A stretch of 64,000 nt of DNA, from positions 868,001 through 932,000 of the forward strand of contig NZ_SNXE01000001.1 of the NCBI RefSeq assembly GCF_004362405.1, read 5' to 3'. The DNA comes from Roseateles asaccharophilus. Lineage in GTDB: Bacteria; Pseudomonadota; Gammaproteobacteria; Burkholderiales; Burkholderiaceae_C. The translations under genes were made by a program, and so were the position numbers. Under the pieces are notes generated by a model, which saw only the letters and a program-made list of their open reading frames with translations, was not told where the DNA came from and did not search any database. Positions 34,597-43,912 of this stretch are shown piece after piece; the stretch's first letter is position 1, and every line of letters starts with the position of its first letter.

Positions 34597-35354
34597 AAGT
34601 ACTGATCGCCGACGATGAAGAAGGCCCGCGCGAGCAACTGCGCACTGCGCTCCAGAGGCTGGCCCCAGACGTTCAGTTGGTAGCACAGAGCTGCAATGGT
34701 GTGGACGCCTGGGATGAGGCCCTGCAACATGAACCCGATGTCTGCCTCCTGGATATCCGCATGCCCGGTCTGAATGGTCTGGAGGTCGCCAGACGCCTGT
34801 CGCAGCTCGAGGCACCGCCCCAGATCGTGTTCGTGAGCGCCCATGGCGACCATGCGCTCAGCGCATTCGAGGCGGGCGCGGTGGACTATGTGCTCAAGCC
34901 CGTGGATGATGCTCGCCTGCTGCAGACCCTCGGCAGGGTGCGTGAGCGGGCCTCGCGCATGTCCCTGACTCCGGATTCGGGCGCCCTGCGGGATCTTCTG
35001 CAGCGACTGCTGCCAGGGGCGCCGAGGCCAGGTCAGCGGCCGATACAGGCCAGCCTGGGTCGCGAGATCAAGCTCATTGCCCCGGACGAGATCATCTACT
35101 TCGAGAGCGACAGCCGCTATACCCGCGTGGTCCACCAGGGCGGCGAGGCCCTGATCCGCACGCCGCTGAAAGAGCTGCTGACCCAGCTGGACGTTGAGCA
35201 GTTCTGGCAGGTGCACCGCTCGGTCATCGTCAACTGCCGCTGTGTGGCCAGCGCCATTCGCGTGGACGAAAGCACCATGCAGCTCACGCTCAAGGGTCGC
35301 GAGGAGAAGCTGCCGGTGTCGCGCCAGTTCCAGGGCCTGTTCAAGGGCCAGTAG
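34593..35354 (+). CDS. LytTR-family response regulator
   Basis: A 253-residue regulator. The receiver domain has acidic pocket D7/D8, phospho-acceptor D54 and K102, and the LytTR DNA-binding domain covers about 150–250 (DEIIYFESDSRYTRVV…FWQVHRSVIVN). The ATG at 34593 overlaps the kinase stop, marking a translationally coupled two-component pair. AlgR/LytR-type proteins bind imperfect direct repeats; none was recognised nearby. Confidence 0.92.
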   Translation: MKVLIADDEEGPREQLRTALQRLAPDVQLVAQSCNGVDAWDEALQHEPDVCLLDIRMPGLNGLEVARRLSQLEAPPQIVFVSAHGDHALSAFEAGAVDYVLKPVDDARLLQTLGRVRERASRMSLTPDSGALRDLLQRLLPGAPRPGQRPIQASLGREIKLIAPDEIIYFESDSRYTRVVHQGGEALIRTPLKELLTQLDVEQFWQVHRSVIVNCRCVASAIRVDESTMQLTLKGREEKLPVSRQFQGLFKGQ

Positions 35355-35493
35355 GGTGAGGGCTCAGCCTGCGCCCGCGCGCTCGTTCGCACGCCGCGCG
35401 GCCCAGGTCATCCCCAGGGGCGCGGGCGGGGCGCTTTCGGCACAATCGGCGCGCAAGACCATCTGAAGAACCGCCTGGCCGGTTCAGCGCATC

Positions 35494-37200
35494 ATGACCC
35501 TGCCCTTGCCCACACCGCGCTTCGATCAGTTTCCGCGCTACGAGGAGCTGACCCAGCTGCTGTTCGCCTATGCCGAGGCGCGGCCCAATCTGGTCTCCGT
35601 GCGCTCCATCGGCCAGAGCTACGAGGGCCGCGATATCTGGGTGCTGGTGCTGACCAACACCGCCACCGGTGCCGATGTGGACAAGCCCGCCTTCTGGCTG
35701 GACGGCAATATCCACGCCGCCGAGCTCACCGCCTGCACCACCTGTCTGTACTACCTGCACCATCTGGTCCTGCTCTACGGCGCTGATGAACAGGTCACCC
35801 AGCTGCTGGACAGCCGCACCATCTACATGGTGCCGCGCCTCAACCCCGACGGCGCCGAACTGGCCCTGGCCGACCGGCCGCGCCACATCCGCTCCTCCAC
35901 CCGCCGCTACCCCTTCGACGAGGAGCCGGTGGACGGTCTCACCATGGAAGACGTGGATGGCGACGGCCGCATCCTCACCATGCGTGTGCCAGACCCCCAC
36001 GGCGGCTACAAGAAGCATGCCGGCGACCCGCGCCTGATGGTGGCGCGCGAGCCCGGCGAGTTTGGCGGCGAGTACTACCGCCTGATGCCCGAGGGCTTCA
36101 TCAAGAACCACGACGGCCTGACCGTCACGGTGAACAAGGACCGCGAGGGCCTGGACCTGAACCGCAACTTCCCCAGCGAGTGGCGCCAGGAGTTCAAGCA
36201 GGTCGGCGCCGGCCCCTACCCGACCAGCGAGCCCGAGGTGCGGGCCATGGTGGACTTCATCACCACCCACCCGAACATCGGCGCCGCCATCAGCTACCAC
36301 ACGCACAGCGGCGTGATCCTGCGCCCCATGGGCACTTGCAGCGACGACGACATGATCCCGGAGGACCTCTGGGCCTACAAGCAGTTCTCCAAGCTGGGCG
36401 AGCAGCACAGCGGCTACCCCGCCATCAGCATCTGGCACGAGTTCAAGTACCACCCCAAGGAAGTCATCACCGGCACCCAGGACTGGGTCTACGAGCATCT
36501 GGGCGCCTTGTTCTGGGTGGTGGAGCTCTGGTCGCCCAACAAGGAAGCCGGCATCGAGGGCTACAAGTGGATCGACTGGTTCCGCGAGCACCCGGTGGAA
36601 GACGATCTCAAGCTGCTCAAGTGGAGCGATGAGCAGTGCGGCGGCCAGGCCCATGTGGACTGGCGCCCCTTCCTCCACCCGCAGCTGGGCCCGGTGGAGA
36701 TCGGCGGCTGGGACAAGATGAACTTCTGGCGCAACCCGCCGCCGCATCTGCGCGAGCGCGAGGCCGCACGCTTCCCGCGCTGGATGAACCAGATCGCGCT
36801 CTCCCTGCCCAAGCTGGAGCTGCTGCGCACCGAGGTGCGCGCCCTGGGCCCCGACACCTGGCGCGTGCGCCTGGCCGTGGCCAATAGCGGCTATCTGCCC
36901 GCCTATGTGACCAAGCGCGCCCTGGAGCGCAAGGTGGTGCGCGGCCTGATGTTCGAGATCCATCTGCCCGCCGGCACCCCCGAGGTCAGCCTGGTCAGCG
37001 GCAAGGAGCGCATGGAAGGCCCGCAGCTGGAAGGCCACGCGCCCAAGCAGAGCCAGCAGGCCTTTCTGCCCAGCCGCGAGATCACGGCCGACCGCGCCGT
37101 GGGCGAATGGGTGGTGCGCGCGCCCAAGGGCACGCGCCTGGCGCTCAGCGCCAGCGCCGATCGTGCCGGCACGGTGCGCACCGAGGTGGTGCTGGACTGA
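35494..37200 (+). CDS. M14-family zinc carboxypeptidase
   Basis: A 568-residue peptidase. The zinc ligands are seen in GNIHAAE (His74, Glu77) and in SYHTHSG, and the catalytic Glu in FWVVELWSP. Substrate-binding RNFPSEW is typical of M14. There is no signal peptide, so it is probably cytosolic, as for many proteobacterial M14 proteins with a C-terminal beta domain (here about 430–568). Its last 23 bases are repeated exactly at 38334–38356, beyond the diguanylate cyclase gene. Confidence 0.88.
   Translation: MTLPLPTPRFDQFPRYEELTQLLFAYAEARPNLVSVRSIGQSYEGRDIWVLVLTNTATGADVDKPAFWLDGNIHAAELTACTTCLYYLHHLVLLYGADEQVTQLLDSRTIYMVPRLNPDGAELALADRPRHIRSSTRRYPFDEEPVDGLTMEDVDGDGRILTMRVPDPHGGYKKHAGDPRLMVAREPGEFGGEYYRLMPEGFIKNHDGLTVTVNKDREGLDLNRNFPSEWRQEFKQVGAGPYPTSEPEVRAMVDFITTHPNIGAAISYHTHSGVILRPMGTCSDDDMIPEDLWAYKQFSKLGEQHSGYPAISIWHEFKYHPKEVITGTQDWVYEHLGALFWVVELWSPNKEAGIEGYKWIDWFREHPVEDDLKLLKWSDEQCGGQAHVDWRPFLHPQLGPVEIGGWDKMNFWRNPPPHLREREAARFPRWMNQIALSLPKLELLRTEVRALGPDTWRVRLAVANSGYLPAYVTKRALERKVVRGLMFEIHLPAGTPEVSLVSGKERMEGPQLEGHAPKQSQQAFLPSREITADRAVGEWVVRAPKGTRLALSASADRAGTVRTEVVLD
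37178..37200. repeat. 23-bp direct repeat, left copy
   Basis: The 3' end of the M14 gene including its stop codon (encodes …TEVVLD and stop). It is identical to 38334–38356. The two copies bracket the diguanylate cyclase gene. Confidence 0.85.
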
Positions 37201-37202
37201 TT

Positions 37203-38210
37203 TCAGTCCGGTGTGGCTCGCTGGCTGCGTGACCCTCGCCGCTCCGGCATCACGGCGGTGGCGTCGGCCAGTACCCAACGATCCCGGCCCTGTTGCTTGG
37301 CTTGGTAGAGCGCCGCATCCGCCCTGCGTATCAGCTGGGCTTCTGACTCGCCCGGCAGCGCCTGCGCGACGCCTGCTGAGCAGGTGTAGCGCAAGACCCC
37401 GCCCTGGTAGGCGGGGCTGGACTGACGTACGCGTTCCAGCAAGCGGTCCATGCGCGCCCGCAGCAGCGAGGTGTCGCCAATATCCCACACCAGCAGGAAT
37501 TCCTCGCCGCCCAGACGACCCGCCAGTTCCTGTCGTCCGACCTCCGCCTGTAGCAGGCCTGCGAAGTGCTTGAGCACGACATCGCCGACTTCGTGCCCAT
37601 GAACATCATTGACCTGCTTGAAGTGATCGAGGTCCAGAAGCACCACCGCCGCCGCGCTTGCCTTGTGCGGGCCGAGTTTGCGCCGCAGGTTCTCCAGAAG
37701 GTAGCGTCGGTTGCTCAGGCCGGTCAGCTCGTCACTGAACGCGGCTTTTCGCGCTTGGTCCCGCTCCTGGCGCAGTACGCGCCAGTCGCGCCCGAGTTCG
37801 CTGATGTCGCTGATCACACAGAGCATCCAGCCATTGGGTGCCGTGGTCTCTGTGGTCATGACCCAGCGCCCGTCCATCAGGCTGGTCTCTATGGTGCGGA
37901 AGGGCAGCTTGCCACGTCGCAGCTGGGCGGACCGAAGCCAGTGCTCGAAGTCGTCGGTGACCACCTGGGTGCCCTTCTCACGCATCCATCCCAGGCGCAT
38001 CAGATCGGGCCAGCTCGGAAACTCGTCGGGCCGCAGCCCCAGGATTTCGCGGAAGACGGGATTGGCCCACTGCAGCCGGTCGTGCTCGTCAAACAGGGCG
38101 AAACCCTGCTGAGACTGGCTCATCAAGGCCAGCAAAGGTGCCAGCAAGCGAGCCTCGGCGGCGTCAGGGGCGGCACCGCCAGCCGCCTCGTGGTTGAGAG
38201 AGACCTGCAT
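37203..38210 (-). CDS. PAS–GGDEF diguanylate cyclase
   Basis: A 335-residue protein: a PAS sensor domain (about 28–140) and a GGDEF domain (about 165–325) with the active motif GGEEF at about residue 232 and the DELTGLSNRRYL entry motif. It has no membrane segment. It makes c-di-GMP from GTP; no clear RxxD inhibitory site is seen before GGEEF. It lies two bases after the M14 stop on the opposite strand, between two copies of a 23-bp repeat, as though inserted there. Confidence 0.9.
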   Translation of the reverse strand: MQVSLNHEAAGGAAPDAAEARLLAPLLALMSQSQQGFALFDEHDRLQWANPVFREILGLRPDEFPSWPDLMRLGWMREKGTQVVTDDFEHWLRSAQLRRGKLPFRTIETSLMDGRWVMTTETTAPNGWMLCVISDISELGRDWRVLRQERDQARKAAFSDELTGLSNRRYLLENLRRKLGPHKASAAAVVLLDLDHFKQVNDVHGHEVGDVVLKHFAGLLQAEVGRQELAGRLGGEEFLLVWDIGDTSLLRARMDRLLERVRQSSPAYQGGVLRYTCSAGVAQALPGESEAQLIRRADAALYQAKQQGRDRWVLADATAVMPERRGSRSQRATPD

Positions 38211-38290
38211 ATCTACCGGCGCGGCGACCGTTTGTTTGGCCCATTGTGGGCAGGCCGGCGTCGCCAGGTCAAGGTGCTCGCCCGCGCAGG

Positions 38291-38356
38291 ATGAGCCAGG
38301 TCGCGTTATCCCAGCCCGAGCTCAAGCGGCTGTGCACCGAGGTGGTGCTGGACTGA
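38291..38356 (+). pseudogene. 21-codon ORF ending in a copy of the M14 C-terminus
   Basis: ATG at 38291 and TGA at 38354–38356 enclose 21 codons. The last six residues (TEVVLD) and the stop are base-for-base the end of the M14 peptidase gene. The first 15 residues have no counterpart in that gene, and the ribosome binding site is poor. It is probably a recombination remnant rather than a working gene. Confidence 0.35.
38334..38356. repeat. 23-bp direct repeat, right copy
   Basis: Exact copy of 37178–37200. The bases just before it are similar but not identical to those before the left copy. Confidence 0.85.
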
Positions 38357-38403
38357 GATCGCCCCTCTGCAAGCAGGCGGGCGGGTCGGGGCGTGGAGGC
38401 GAA

Positions 38404-39804
38404 TCAGTGGCTCGGGTTATCGGGAGCCAGAGCCGCATCCAGCACCGTCTCGAAGCCGCCCTGATTGCCGAAGCGATCGGTGGCGGCCAGCTCAAGCTGC
38501 GCTTTGCCCGCCGGACGCCGGGTTGCGAAGCTCAGTGTCAGCCGCAGGCTCAGCCCATCCCCCTGGCCCTGCACCCGGCTGAGAGCGGGATGCAGTCGCG
38601 CCTCGCCCAGAGCCAGCACCTCCTCGGGGCCTGCGTGCCGGCACTGCGCGTTCAGCCGTGAGCGCGGTCCGTCCGATTGGCTGGGTTGGCAGATGCTGAA
38701 CTGGCCGCTGTGCCGCTCCCAGCGCCACCACCCGTCCCCTGCGGCGGACTCTCTTGGGCGCAGATCCAGATGCTCGACAGCGTTCCAGCCCTGAGCGTCT
38801 GGCGCCCGCCAGCCGATAGACAGAACGAAGGGGCGACCGCTGAGCAGCCGTTCGGCTGGCACCATCGCACGGCTGCGCCCTAGGGGAGCGGCGCTGGTCG
38901 TGACGCCTGTCAGTGGCGCCGCCGGCTCGATGTTGGCGATGCTGCTCCAGGCATTGGCTGGTCCAAGCTGGGCATTCACGGGCTGGCCAAGCCGCACCCC
39001 GAACCAGCTGCTTTGCTGGCTGCTGCTGCCCAGCACCTGGATGCTGAAGCTGCCTTGTGTGGCGCCCGCCGGCAGGCGCAGCACATCCCGCCGTGCCTCA
39101 TAGTCGCCCGTGCAGACCATCACGAAGCCGACCTGGCTCAGGGGCGGGGGCAAAGGTTCAGACCGACGCTCAAAACGGCAGGCACCGGGCACGGCCGTGC
39201 CGTTCTCGGTGAAGTAGGGAATCTGCACCTCGGCGTCGTTGGGGGCCGGATGGCTAAGTCGCAGCTCAAAGGTGGCTGGCGTGCGGATGAAGGGGATCGC
39301 GCTGCGTTGCACCCGAACCCGCGAAAGCGAGATCACGCGCGGCGGCCCGTCCTCGTCAACGATCAGCACTTGGCCCTCGCCGGTGCGGGTGCCATGCGCG
39401 ACCTGCACCCGGACGTACTTGTTGCCATCGGCCACGGTATCGCCGCAGATCGTCACTGGCACGAAGGGGTAGCTGGGATTGACCCGGAAGGGCTTGTCCA
39501 CCACGGTGATGAAGTCCACGCCCGGCGTGCAGCTGCTGCCGCCGACGGCCATTGGTGAAGGTCCCGGGAGGGTACTCAGCCGCAGCTGGGACTGTGGGTG
39601 GATATCGGCCGGCAAGCTGATCGGCAGCCAGACCTCGCGCTGTCCGCTTTGCCCCTCGGGCTCGCTGATGCTGACGATCTGGATAGCGCCCTGGGCCGAG
39701 GCGGAGCCCGGTCCGACTAGGCATACGGCGATACCGGCTGCGATCAGCGCCAGCCCAGTGCCAAGGCCTTGGACACGGCGGTAGGGGGTCTTGTGCAGCG
39801 CCAT
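38404..39804 (-). CDS. Secreted Calx-beta-like repeat protein
   Basis: A 466-residue protein with a signal peptide (ending ASAQ, about 38). Two beta-sandwich regions look like Calx-beta domains: IQIVSISEPEGQSGQREVWLPISL…DFITV…VTICGDTVADGNKYVRVQV, then a second copy from ISLSRVRVQRSAIP. A C-terminal beta-rich region without recognised family follows. No PEP-CTERM tail is present. It is the last gene of the secreted-protein group (after 39872 and 40982 in transcription order) and probably belongs to it. Confidence 0.65.
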   Translation of the reverse strand: MALHKTPYRRVQGLGTGLALIAAGIAVCLVGPGSASAQGAIQIVSISEPEGQSGQREVWLPISLPADIHPQSQLRLSTLPGPSPMAVGGSSCTPGVDFITVVDKPFRVNPSYPFVPVTICGDTVADGNKYVRVQVAHGTRTGEGQVLIVDEDGPPRVISLSRVRVQRSAIPFIRTPATFELRLSHPAPNDAEVQIPYFTENGTAVPGACRFERRSEPLPPPLSQVGFVMVCTGDYEARRDVLRLPAGATQGSFSIQVLGSSSQQSSWFGVRLGQPVNAQLGPANAWSSIANIEPAAPLTGVTTSAAPLGRSRAMVPAERLLSGRPFVLSIGWRAPDAQGWNAVEHLDLRPRESAAGDGWWRWERHSGQFSICQPSQSDGPRSRLNAQCRHAGPEEVLALGEARLHPALSRVQGQGDGLSLRLTLSFATRRPAGKAQLELAATDRFGNQGGFETVLDAALAPDNPSH

Positions 39805-39871
39805 GATGAGAGCTCCCTGAGTTGTGAGACAGAAGAAGTTGCGCGAGGCAAGGGCGTGCAGCTCATACGGC

Positions 39872-40969
39872 TCAGGCCGGACGCTGCGGGTTCCGGCGCC
39901 AGGCTAGAAGACCCAGACCTGCAGCCATCAGCGCCCAGCTGCCGGGCTCGGGCACGGGGGCTGTCATGCCGGTCACGGAGCTGATCCAGTCAACATGGCT
40001 GTAGACCGCCGTGCTGCCCATCAGATCGCCGAAGCCGCTTTCGTTGGCTCTGCTGAAGTCGCAACTCGGATTCGTGATCCGGCCACTGCAGAAACCCCAG
40101 CTCCAGCTGTGGACACCCGTCAGCAACCAGGCTTTGCCGTCCCACACAAAGTCGCCGCCTCCGGAATCGCCACCGGAAATCAAGGCCTCGTTGGCAATGC
40201 CCAAGCCACTGCTGAGGCCATTGAGGCGGCCCAGGGTGTTGTAGCGGCTGTCCCCGTTGTCGAAGTCGGCGACATAGATCTCGCCATGGGCGTTCGACCA
40301 GGTACCCAGATCGGGCAAGCCCTGTGCTTGGGCGGCGTCGATGAACTGAATGGCCGTGGCGTCGAAGGTGTTCATGCCCCAGTGGCCATAGGCCCGATCG
40401 GAAAAACTGGGAGGGCTGTTGCTGCCACCCAAGCCCGTGGTGCCGTAGCCGGTCATCAGGACGGACTGGCCGAGGGCGCTGCTGCGGTGGATCTGAAAGC
40501 CCTGTGCGCCGGTGAGGGGTGTGCTCAGCTTCAGGAGGGCCAGGTCGGCCTGAGTGGTCACATCTCCGGCCCAGCTGGGGTGCATGATCACCTGACTGAC
40601 GCTGCTGTTGGCCTTGGCTACGTCGTTGACCACGCCGAACTCCAAGCGGAAATTGGATTTTCCGTTGTCCACGCAGTGCGCAGCCGTCAGCACATAGAGA
40701 CCGCCGTCCAGCAAGCTGCCCGAACACATCGAGCCCGAGCCACTGGGCAAGGTGTAGCTCAGCCGCGCCAGGCCGTCGAGGCTGACCTCGTTGAAGCGGG
40801 TTGAGGCTTCGATGCGCCAGTTGACGGGATTGCTGGTGTTGGACATGGCCGATGCCGAGGGGGCGCTGACGGCGCTACACAGCACGGCCAGCAGCGCCAG
40901 CGTGAGGCGGGCCGTCGTGGCGGGCTGCGGTTGATCGGGGCATGTGATGGGGCGGAGGCTGTGTGGCAT
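39872..40969 (-). CDS. Trypsin-like serine protease with PEP-CTERM sorting signal
   Basis: A 365-residue S1-family protease. The signal peptide ends near ASA (41). The catalytic triad is His98 (LTAAHC), Asp142 (ADLALLKL) and Ser269 (GGDSGGGD). A C-terminal PEP-CTERM signal (VPEPGSWALMAAGLGLLAW then Arg) marks it for an exosortase, so it is exported and processed at the envelope; no exosortase gene is in the window. It lies 12 bases downstream of the repeat protein gene. Confidence 0.9.
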   Translation of the reverse strand: MPHSLRPITCPDQPQPATTARLTLALLAVLCSAVSAPSASAMSNTSNPVNWRIEASTRFNEVSLDGLARLSYTLPSGSGSMCSGSLLDGGLYVLTAAHCVDNGKSNFRLEFGVVNDVAKANSSVSQVIMHPSWAGDVTTQADLALLKLSTPLTGAQGFQIHRSSALGQSVLMTGYGTTGLGGSNSPPSFSDRAYGHWGMNTFDATAIQFIDAAQAQGLPDLGTWSNAHGEIYVADFDNGDSRYNTLGRLNGLSSGLGIANEALISGGDSGGGDFVWDGKAWLLTGVHSWSWGFCSGRITNPSCDFSRANESGFGDLMGSTAVYSHVDWISSVTGMTAPVPEPGSWALMAAGLGLLAWRRNPQRPA

Positions 40970-40981
40970 GGTCGTGGCACC

Positions 40982-43780
40982 TCAGGCTTCTGGGCGGGAC
41001 GGGATACGACGGCGGCGCTGCAGCGCGCCCAGACCTGCTAGGCCGACGGCCATCAGCACCCAGCTACCCGGCTCGGGCACGGGCGCGGTCATCACGCGCA
41101 GCGTCAGGCTGTTGTCGCCGTAGTCGGCCGCAAAGGTGTAGCCCGCGGCATGCGAGAGGTCCAGGCTGGCGAATTGGCTGTTGTTCAGGCGCTGGCCCCA
41201 GGTCATCACGGTGAAGCTGTCGCCCACGTTGAATTGCGCGCCGCTCAGCAGGTTCACGGCCAGGGTGCCGCCTAGCGTGGCAGCCCCGCTGATGGCCAGC
41301 AGGTCGAAGCTGCCGGCCGCCGTGCCGCCCAGGTCCACCAGGAAGATGCCGCTGGCTTGCTGCGTCAGGCCGCCGATGAGGCTCAGCGTGCCGGCGTCGC
41401 TCAGGCCGCCGGCGGCCAGCGTGCCGGTGTTGGTGAGTTGGTCGGCCACGCGCACCGTGCCGTCGCCCGCCAGCGTGCCGGCATTGGCAAAGCCGGTGAA
41501 GTTGCCCTGCAGCTCAGCGCCGGCGGCGATGTTCACCCGGCCGGTGTTGTTGAAGCCCGTGAATACCTGCAGCGTGCCGGCCTGCACGTCCACCGTGCCG
41601 GTGTTGTTGAACGCGGTGCCGGAGCTGCCGATGCTGGTGGTGAAGGCGCTGGTCTTGAGGTAGTGGCCGGTGTTGTCGAAGCGCGTGCCGCCGCTGCCGC
41701 CGATGCTGATGTTGCCGGCGGCCTGGTCCAGCCAGCGGCCTTCGTTGACGAGGCGGGTGTTGCTGGCATTGGTGTTGATGCTGGCGCTGCCGGTGTGGGT
41801 GGAGGTGCCGGCCAGCACCAGCGTGCCGCCGCTGACGGTGTTGGTGGCGGCACCCGCCAGGCTGACCGCGCCTTCCAGCCGCGTGCTGCCCGGGCCCGCG
41901 AAGGTGCCGCCGCCCCAGGTGGTGGGCCCGGTGACGACGAGGTTGCCGCTGTTGGCGAGCGTACCGCTGCCGACAAAGTCGAGGCGCTCGAACTGGCTGT
42001 TGCCGCCCAGGTTGAGCCGGCCGGCGCTGACGACGGTGTTGCCGCCGAGCTCAAGACCTGGTGCGGCGTTGACGATGGCGGCGCCCCCCACGCGGAAGCT
42101 GCCCAGGTTGCTGACTGACCGCCCCAAGGTCATGGTGCCGGCGCTGAACTGCAGCGTGGCGCCAGCCGCCACGGTGAACTGGCCGGGGCTGTTGCCGCCG
42201 CCCAAGACGTTCAGCGTGCCGGCCTCAACCTGCACCGTGCCGGTGTTGTTGAACGCCGCCCCAGAGGTGCCGATGCTGGTGGTGAAGGCGCCGGTCTTGA
42301 GGTAGCGGCCGGTGTTGTCGAACACGGCGGCCCCGCTCCCGCCTATGCCCACGTTGCCGCCGGCCTGGTCCAGCCAGCTGCCTTCGTTGAGGAGGCGGGT
42401 GTTGCTGGCGTTGATGTTGATGCCGCCGCTGCCCGTGTGCGTGGTGGTGCCGGCCATCACCAGCGTGCCACCGCTGATCGTGCTGGACGAGGTACCTACC
42501 AGGCTCACCGGGCCTTCGAGCCGCGTGGTGCCCGTGCCCGCGAAGGTGCCGCCGCCCCAGGTGGTGGGCCCGGTAACGAGGAGGTCGGCGTTGTTGTTCA
42601 GCCGGCCGGCGCCGACGAAGTTGAAGGTATCGAACTGGCTGTCGCCGCCCAGGTTCAGCGCGCCGTTGGTGAAGACGGTCTGGCTGCCCAGCGCCAAGCC
42701 CTGTGCCGCGTTGACGACGCCAGCACGGATTTGGAAGCTCCCGGAGTTGCTCACGTCGCGGTTCAAGTCAAAGTTGGCGCCATGGCCAACAAAGTCCAGC
42801 GTGGCGCCGCTGGCCACGCGGATCTGCCCGGTGCTGGCGCCGCTGCCGATCAGGCTCAGCGTGCCCGCCTCGACATTGACGCTGCCGCTGTTGTTGAAGC
42901 TCAGGCCAAAGCCGCCCACGGTCGTGGTGGTGTTGGCACTGGCTTTGCTGAAGCTACCTTGGTTGTCAAAGACGCTGGTGCCGCCGTTGCCGCTCAGGCT
43001 GGTGTTGACGCTGGTGGTGTCCAGCCAGCTGCCCTGGTTGACGATGCGCGCGCCGGACCCGACCGACAGGCCGGTGGCGATGTTCGCCAGCATGGTGGTG
43101 CTGCCTGTCAGTTCGAGCGTCTGCCCGCCGGTGAGCGCGCTGCGGTTGCCTTGAATGGTGAGCGCACCCTCGTAGCGCGTGGTGCCCGCGCCGCTGAGGA
43201 TGGCACCGCTTAGGGTGCTGGCCCCCGTCACGAGCACCCGGCCGGTGTTGTTCAGCGTGCCGCTGTGGTTCAGGCCGCCCAGGCTGGCACTGTCGCTCAG
43301 CGTGAGGGCGGCACCGCTGTGGATGGTCAGCGTGCCGGTGCCGGTGATGGTGGCTGCCGCCGGCATGGGCAAGACGGCTCGGATCACGGTGTTGGCGTTG
43401 CCCAGCAGCACGGTGTCGCCGGCCCGCGGCAGGCCGGCACTGCCGCTGTTCCAGTTGTTGACCACATCCCAGAAACTGCCGCCCTGCGGTCCGGTCCAGG
43501 TCAGGGTGGCGCTGTGAGCGTGGCCGATGAACAGCAAGGGCAGCCAGGCAATGGCGATGTGCGTCAGCTTGGGCTTCGCCGCCTTCGCGCGCTGCGCTTG
43601 CCGTTGTTTCGAAGCCAGTCCAGTGAGTGTGCAATGCCGAGAAGGAGAGACTCCGCCCAATTCCAAGTTAGGGGGGCGAAGGGCCCGAACTTCGTGCTGC
43701 GCTCCCACACAATCTCTCGGCTCGCTGCCTTGATCTTGTGTGCGACTCCGAAACTCTGGCTGAGGCTGCTTGTTGCTCAT
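40982..43780 (-). CDS. Large repetitive secreted protein with PEP-CTERM signal
   Basis: A 932-residue protein. A long N-terminal region precedes the hydrophobic export segment (AIAWLPLLFIGHAHSA). The body is a beta-helix-like series of Gly/Asn/Thr-rich repeats (GTLNNTG, LEGAVSLAG, FDNTGHYLK). Two long units are exactly 642 bp (214 codons) apart, and a third, diverged unit precedes them. The tail has the PEP-CTERM signal VPEPGSWVLMAVGLAGLGAL then RRRR. The start MSNKQPQ at 43780 follows GGGAG. The repeats look like autotransporter passenger repeats, but there is no barrel domain. Probably surface matrix. Confidence 0.85.
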   Translation of the reverse strand: MSNKQPQPEFRSRTQDQGSEPRDCVGAQHEVRALRPPNLELGGVSPSRHCTLTGLASKQRQAQRAKAAKPKLTHIAIAWLPLLFIGHAHSATLTWTGPQGGSFWDVVNNWNSGSAGLPRAGDTVLLGNANTVIRAVLPMPAAATITGTGTLTIHSGAALTLSDSASLGGLNHSGTLNNTGRVLVTGASTLSGAILSGAGTTRYEGALTIQGNRSALTGGQTLELTGSTTMLANIATGLSVGSGARIVNQGSWLDTTSVNTSLSGNGGTSVFDNQGSFSKASANTTTTVGGFGLSFNNSGSVNVEAGTLSLIGSGASTGQIRVASGATLDFVGHGANFDLNRDVSNSGSFQIRAGVVNAAQGLALGSQTVFTNGALNLGGDSQFDTFNFVGAGRLNNNADLLVTGPTTWGGGTFAGTGTTRLEGPVSLVGTSSSTISGGTLVMAGTTTHTGSGGININASNTRLLNEGSWLDQAGGNVGIGGSGAAVFDNTGRYLKTGAFTTSIGTSGAAFNNTGTVQVEAGTLNVLGGGNSPGQFTVAAGATLQFSAGTMTLGRSVSNLGSFRVGGAAIVNAAPGLELGGNTVVSAGRLNLGGNSQFERLDFVGSGTLANSGNLVVTGPTTWGGGTFAGPGSTRLEGAVSLAGAATNTVSGGTLVLAGTSTHTGSASINTNASNTRLVNEGRWLDQAAGNISIGGSGGTRFDNTGHYLKTSAFTTSIGSSGTAFNNTGTVDVQAGTLQVFTGFNNTGRVNIAAGAELQGNFTGFANAGTLAGDGTVRVADQLTNTGTLAAGGLSDAGTLSLIGGLTQQASGIFLVDLGGTAAGSFDLLAISGAATLGGTLAVNLLSGAQFNVGDSFTVMTWGQRLNNSQFASLDLSHAAGYTFAADYGDNSLTLRVMTAPVPEPGSWVLMAVGLAGLGALQRRRRIPSRPEA

Positions 43781-43912
43781 CGGGGCTCCCTGACTTGATG
43801 TCAATTTGTCGCCATGGTCGGCGGCCACGCCCCGGTAAGTCCTGATGGAACTCTTGCGTTTCTCTCAAGGTTTTATTCTTTCAATGAAATCAATGGCTTA
43901 CCGGCACTTCTC
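43781..43912. promoter_or_regulatory. Divergent promoter region
   Basis: 132 bases separate the PEP-CTERM group (−) and the CadC-like regulator (+). The middle is A+T-rich (TTTTATTCTTTCAATG near 43870). A regulator of this type usually binds such a region. Confidence 0.5.

Noticed and set aside
35341-37488. Minus-strand open frame opposite the M14 peptidase
   Set aside because: Antisense of a confident zinc peptidase, extending into the cyclase gene out of frame.
40982-43780. Autotransporter (type V) call for the repetitive protein
   Set aside because: The passenger-like repeats are there, but the C-terminus is a PEP-CTERM signal and no beta-barrel domain is present.
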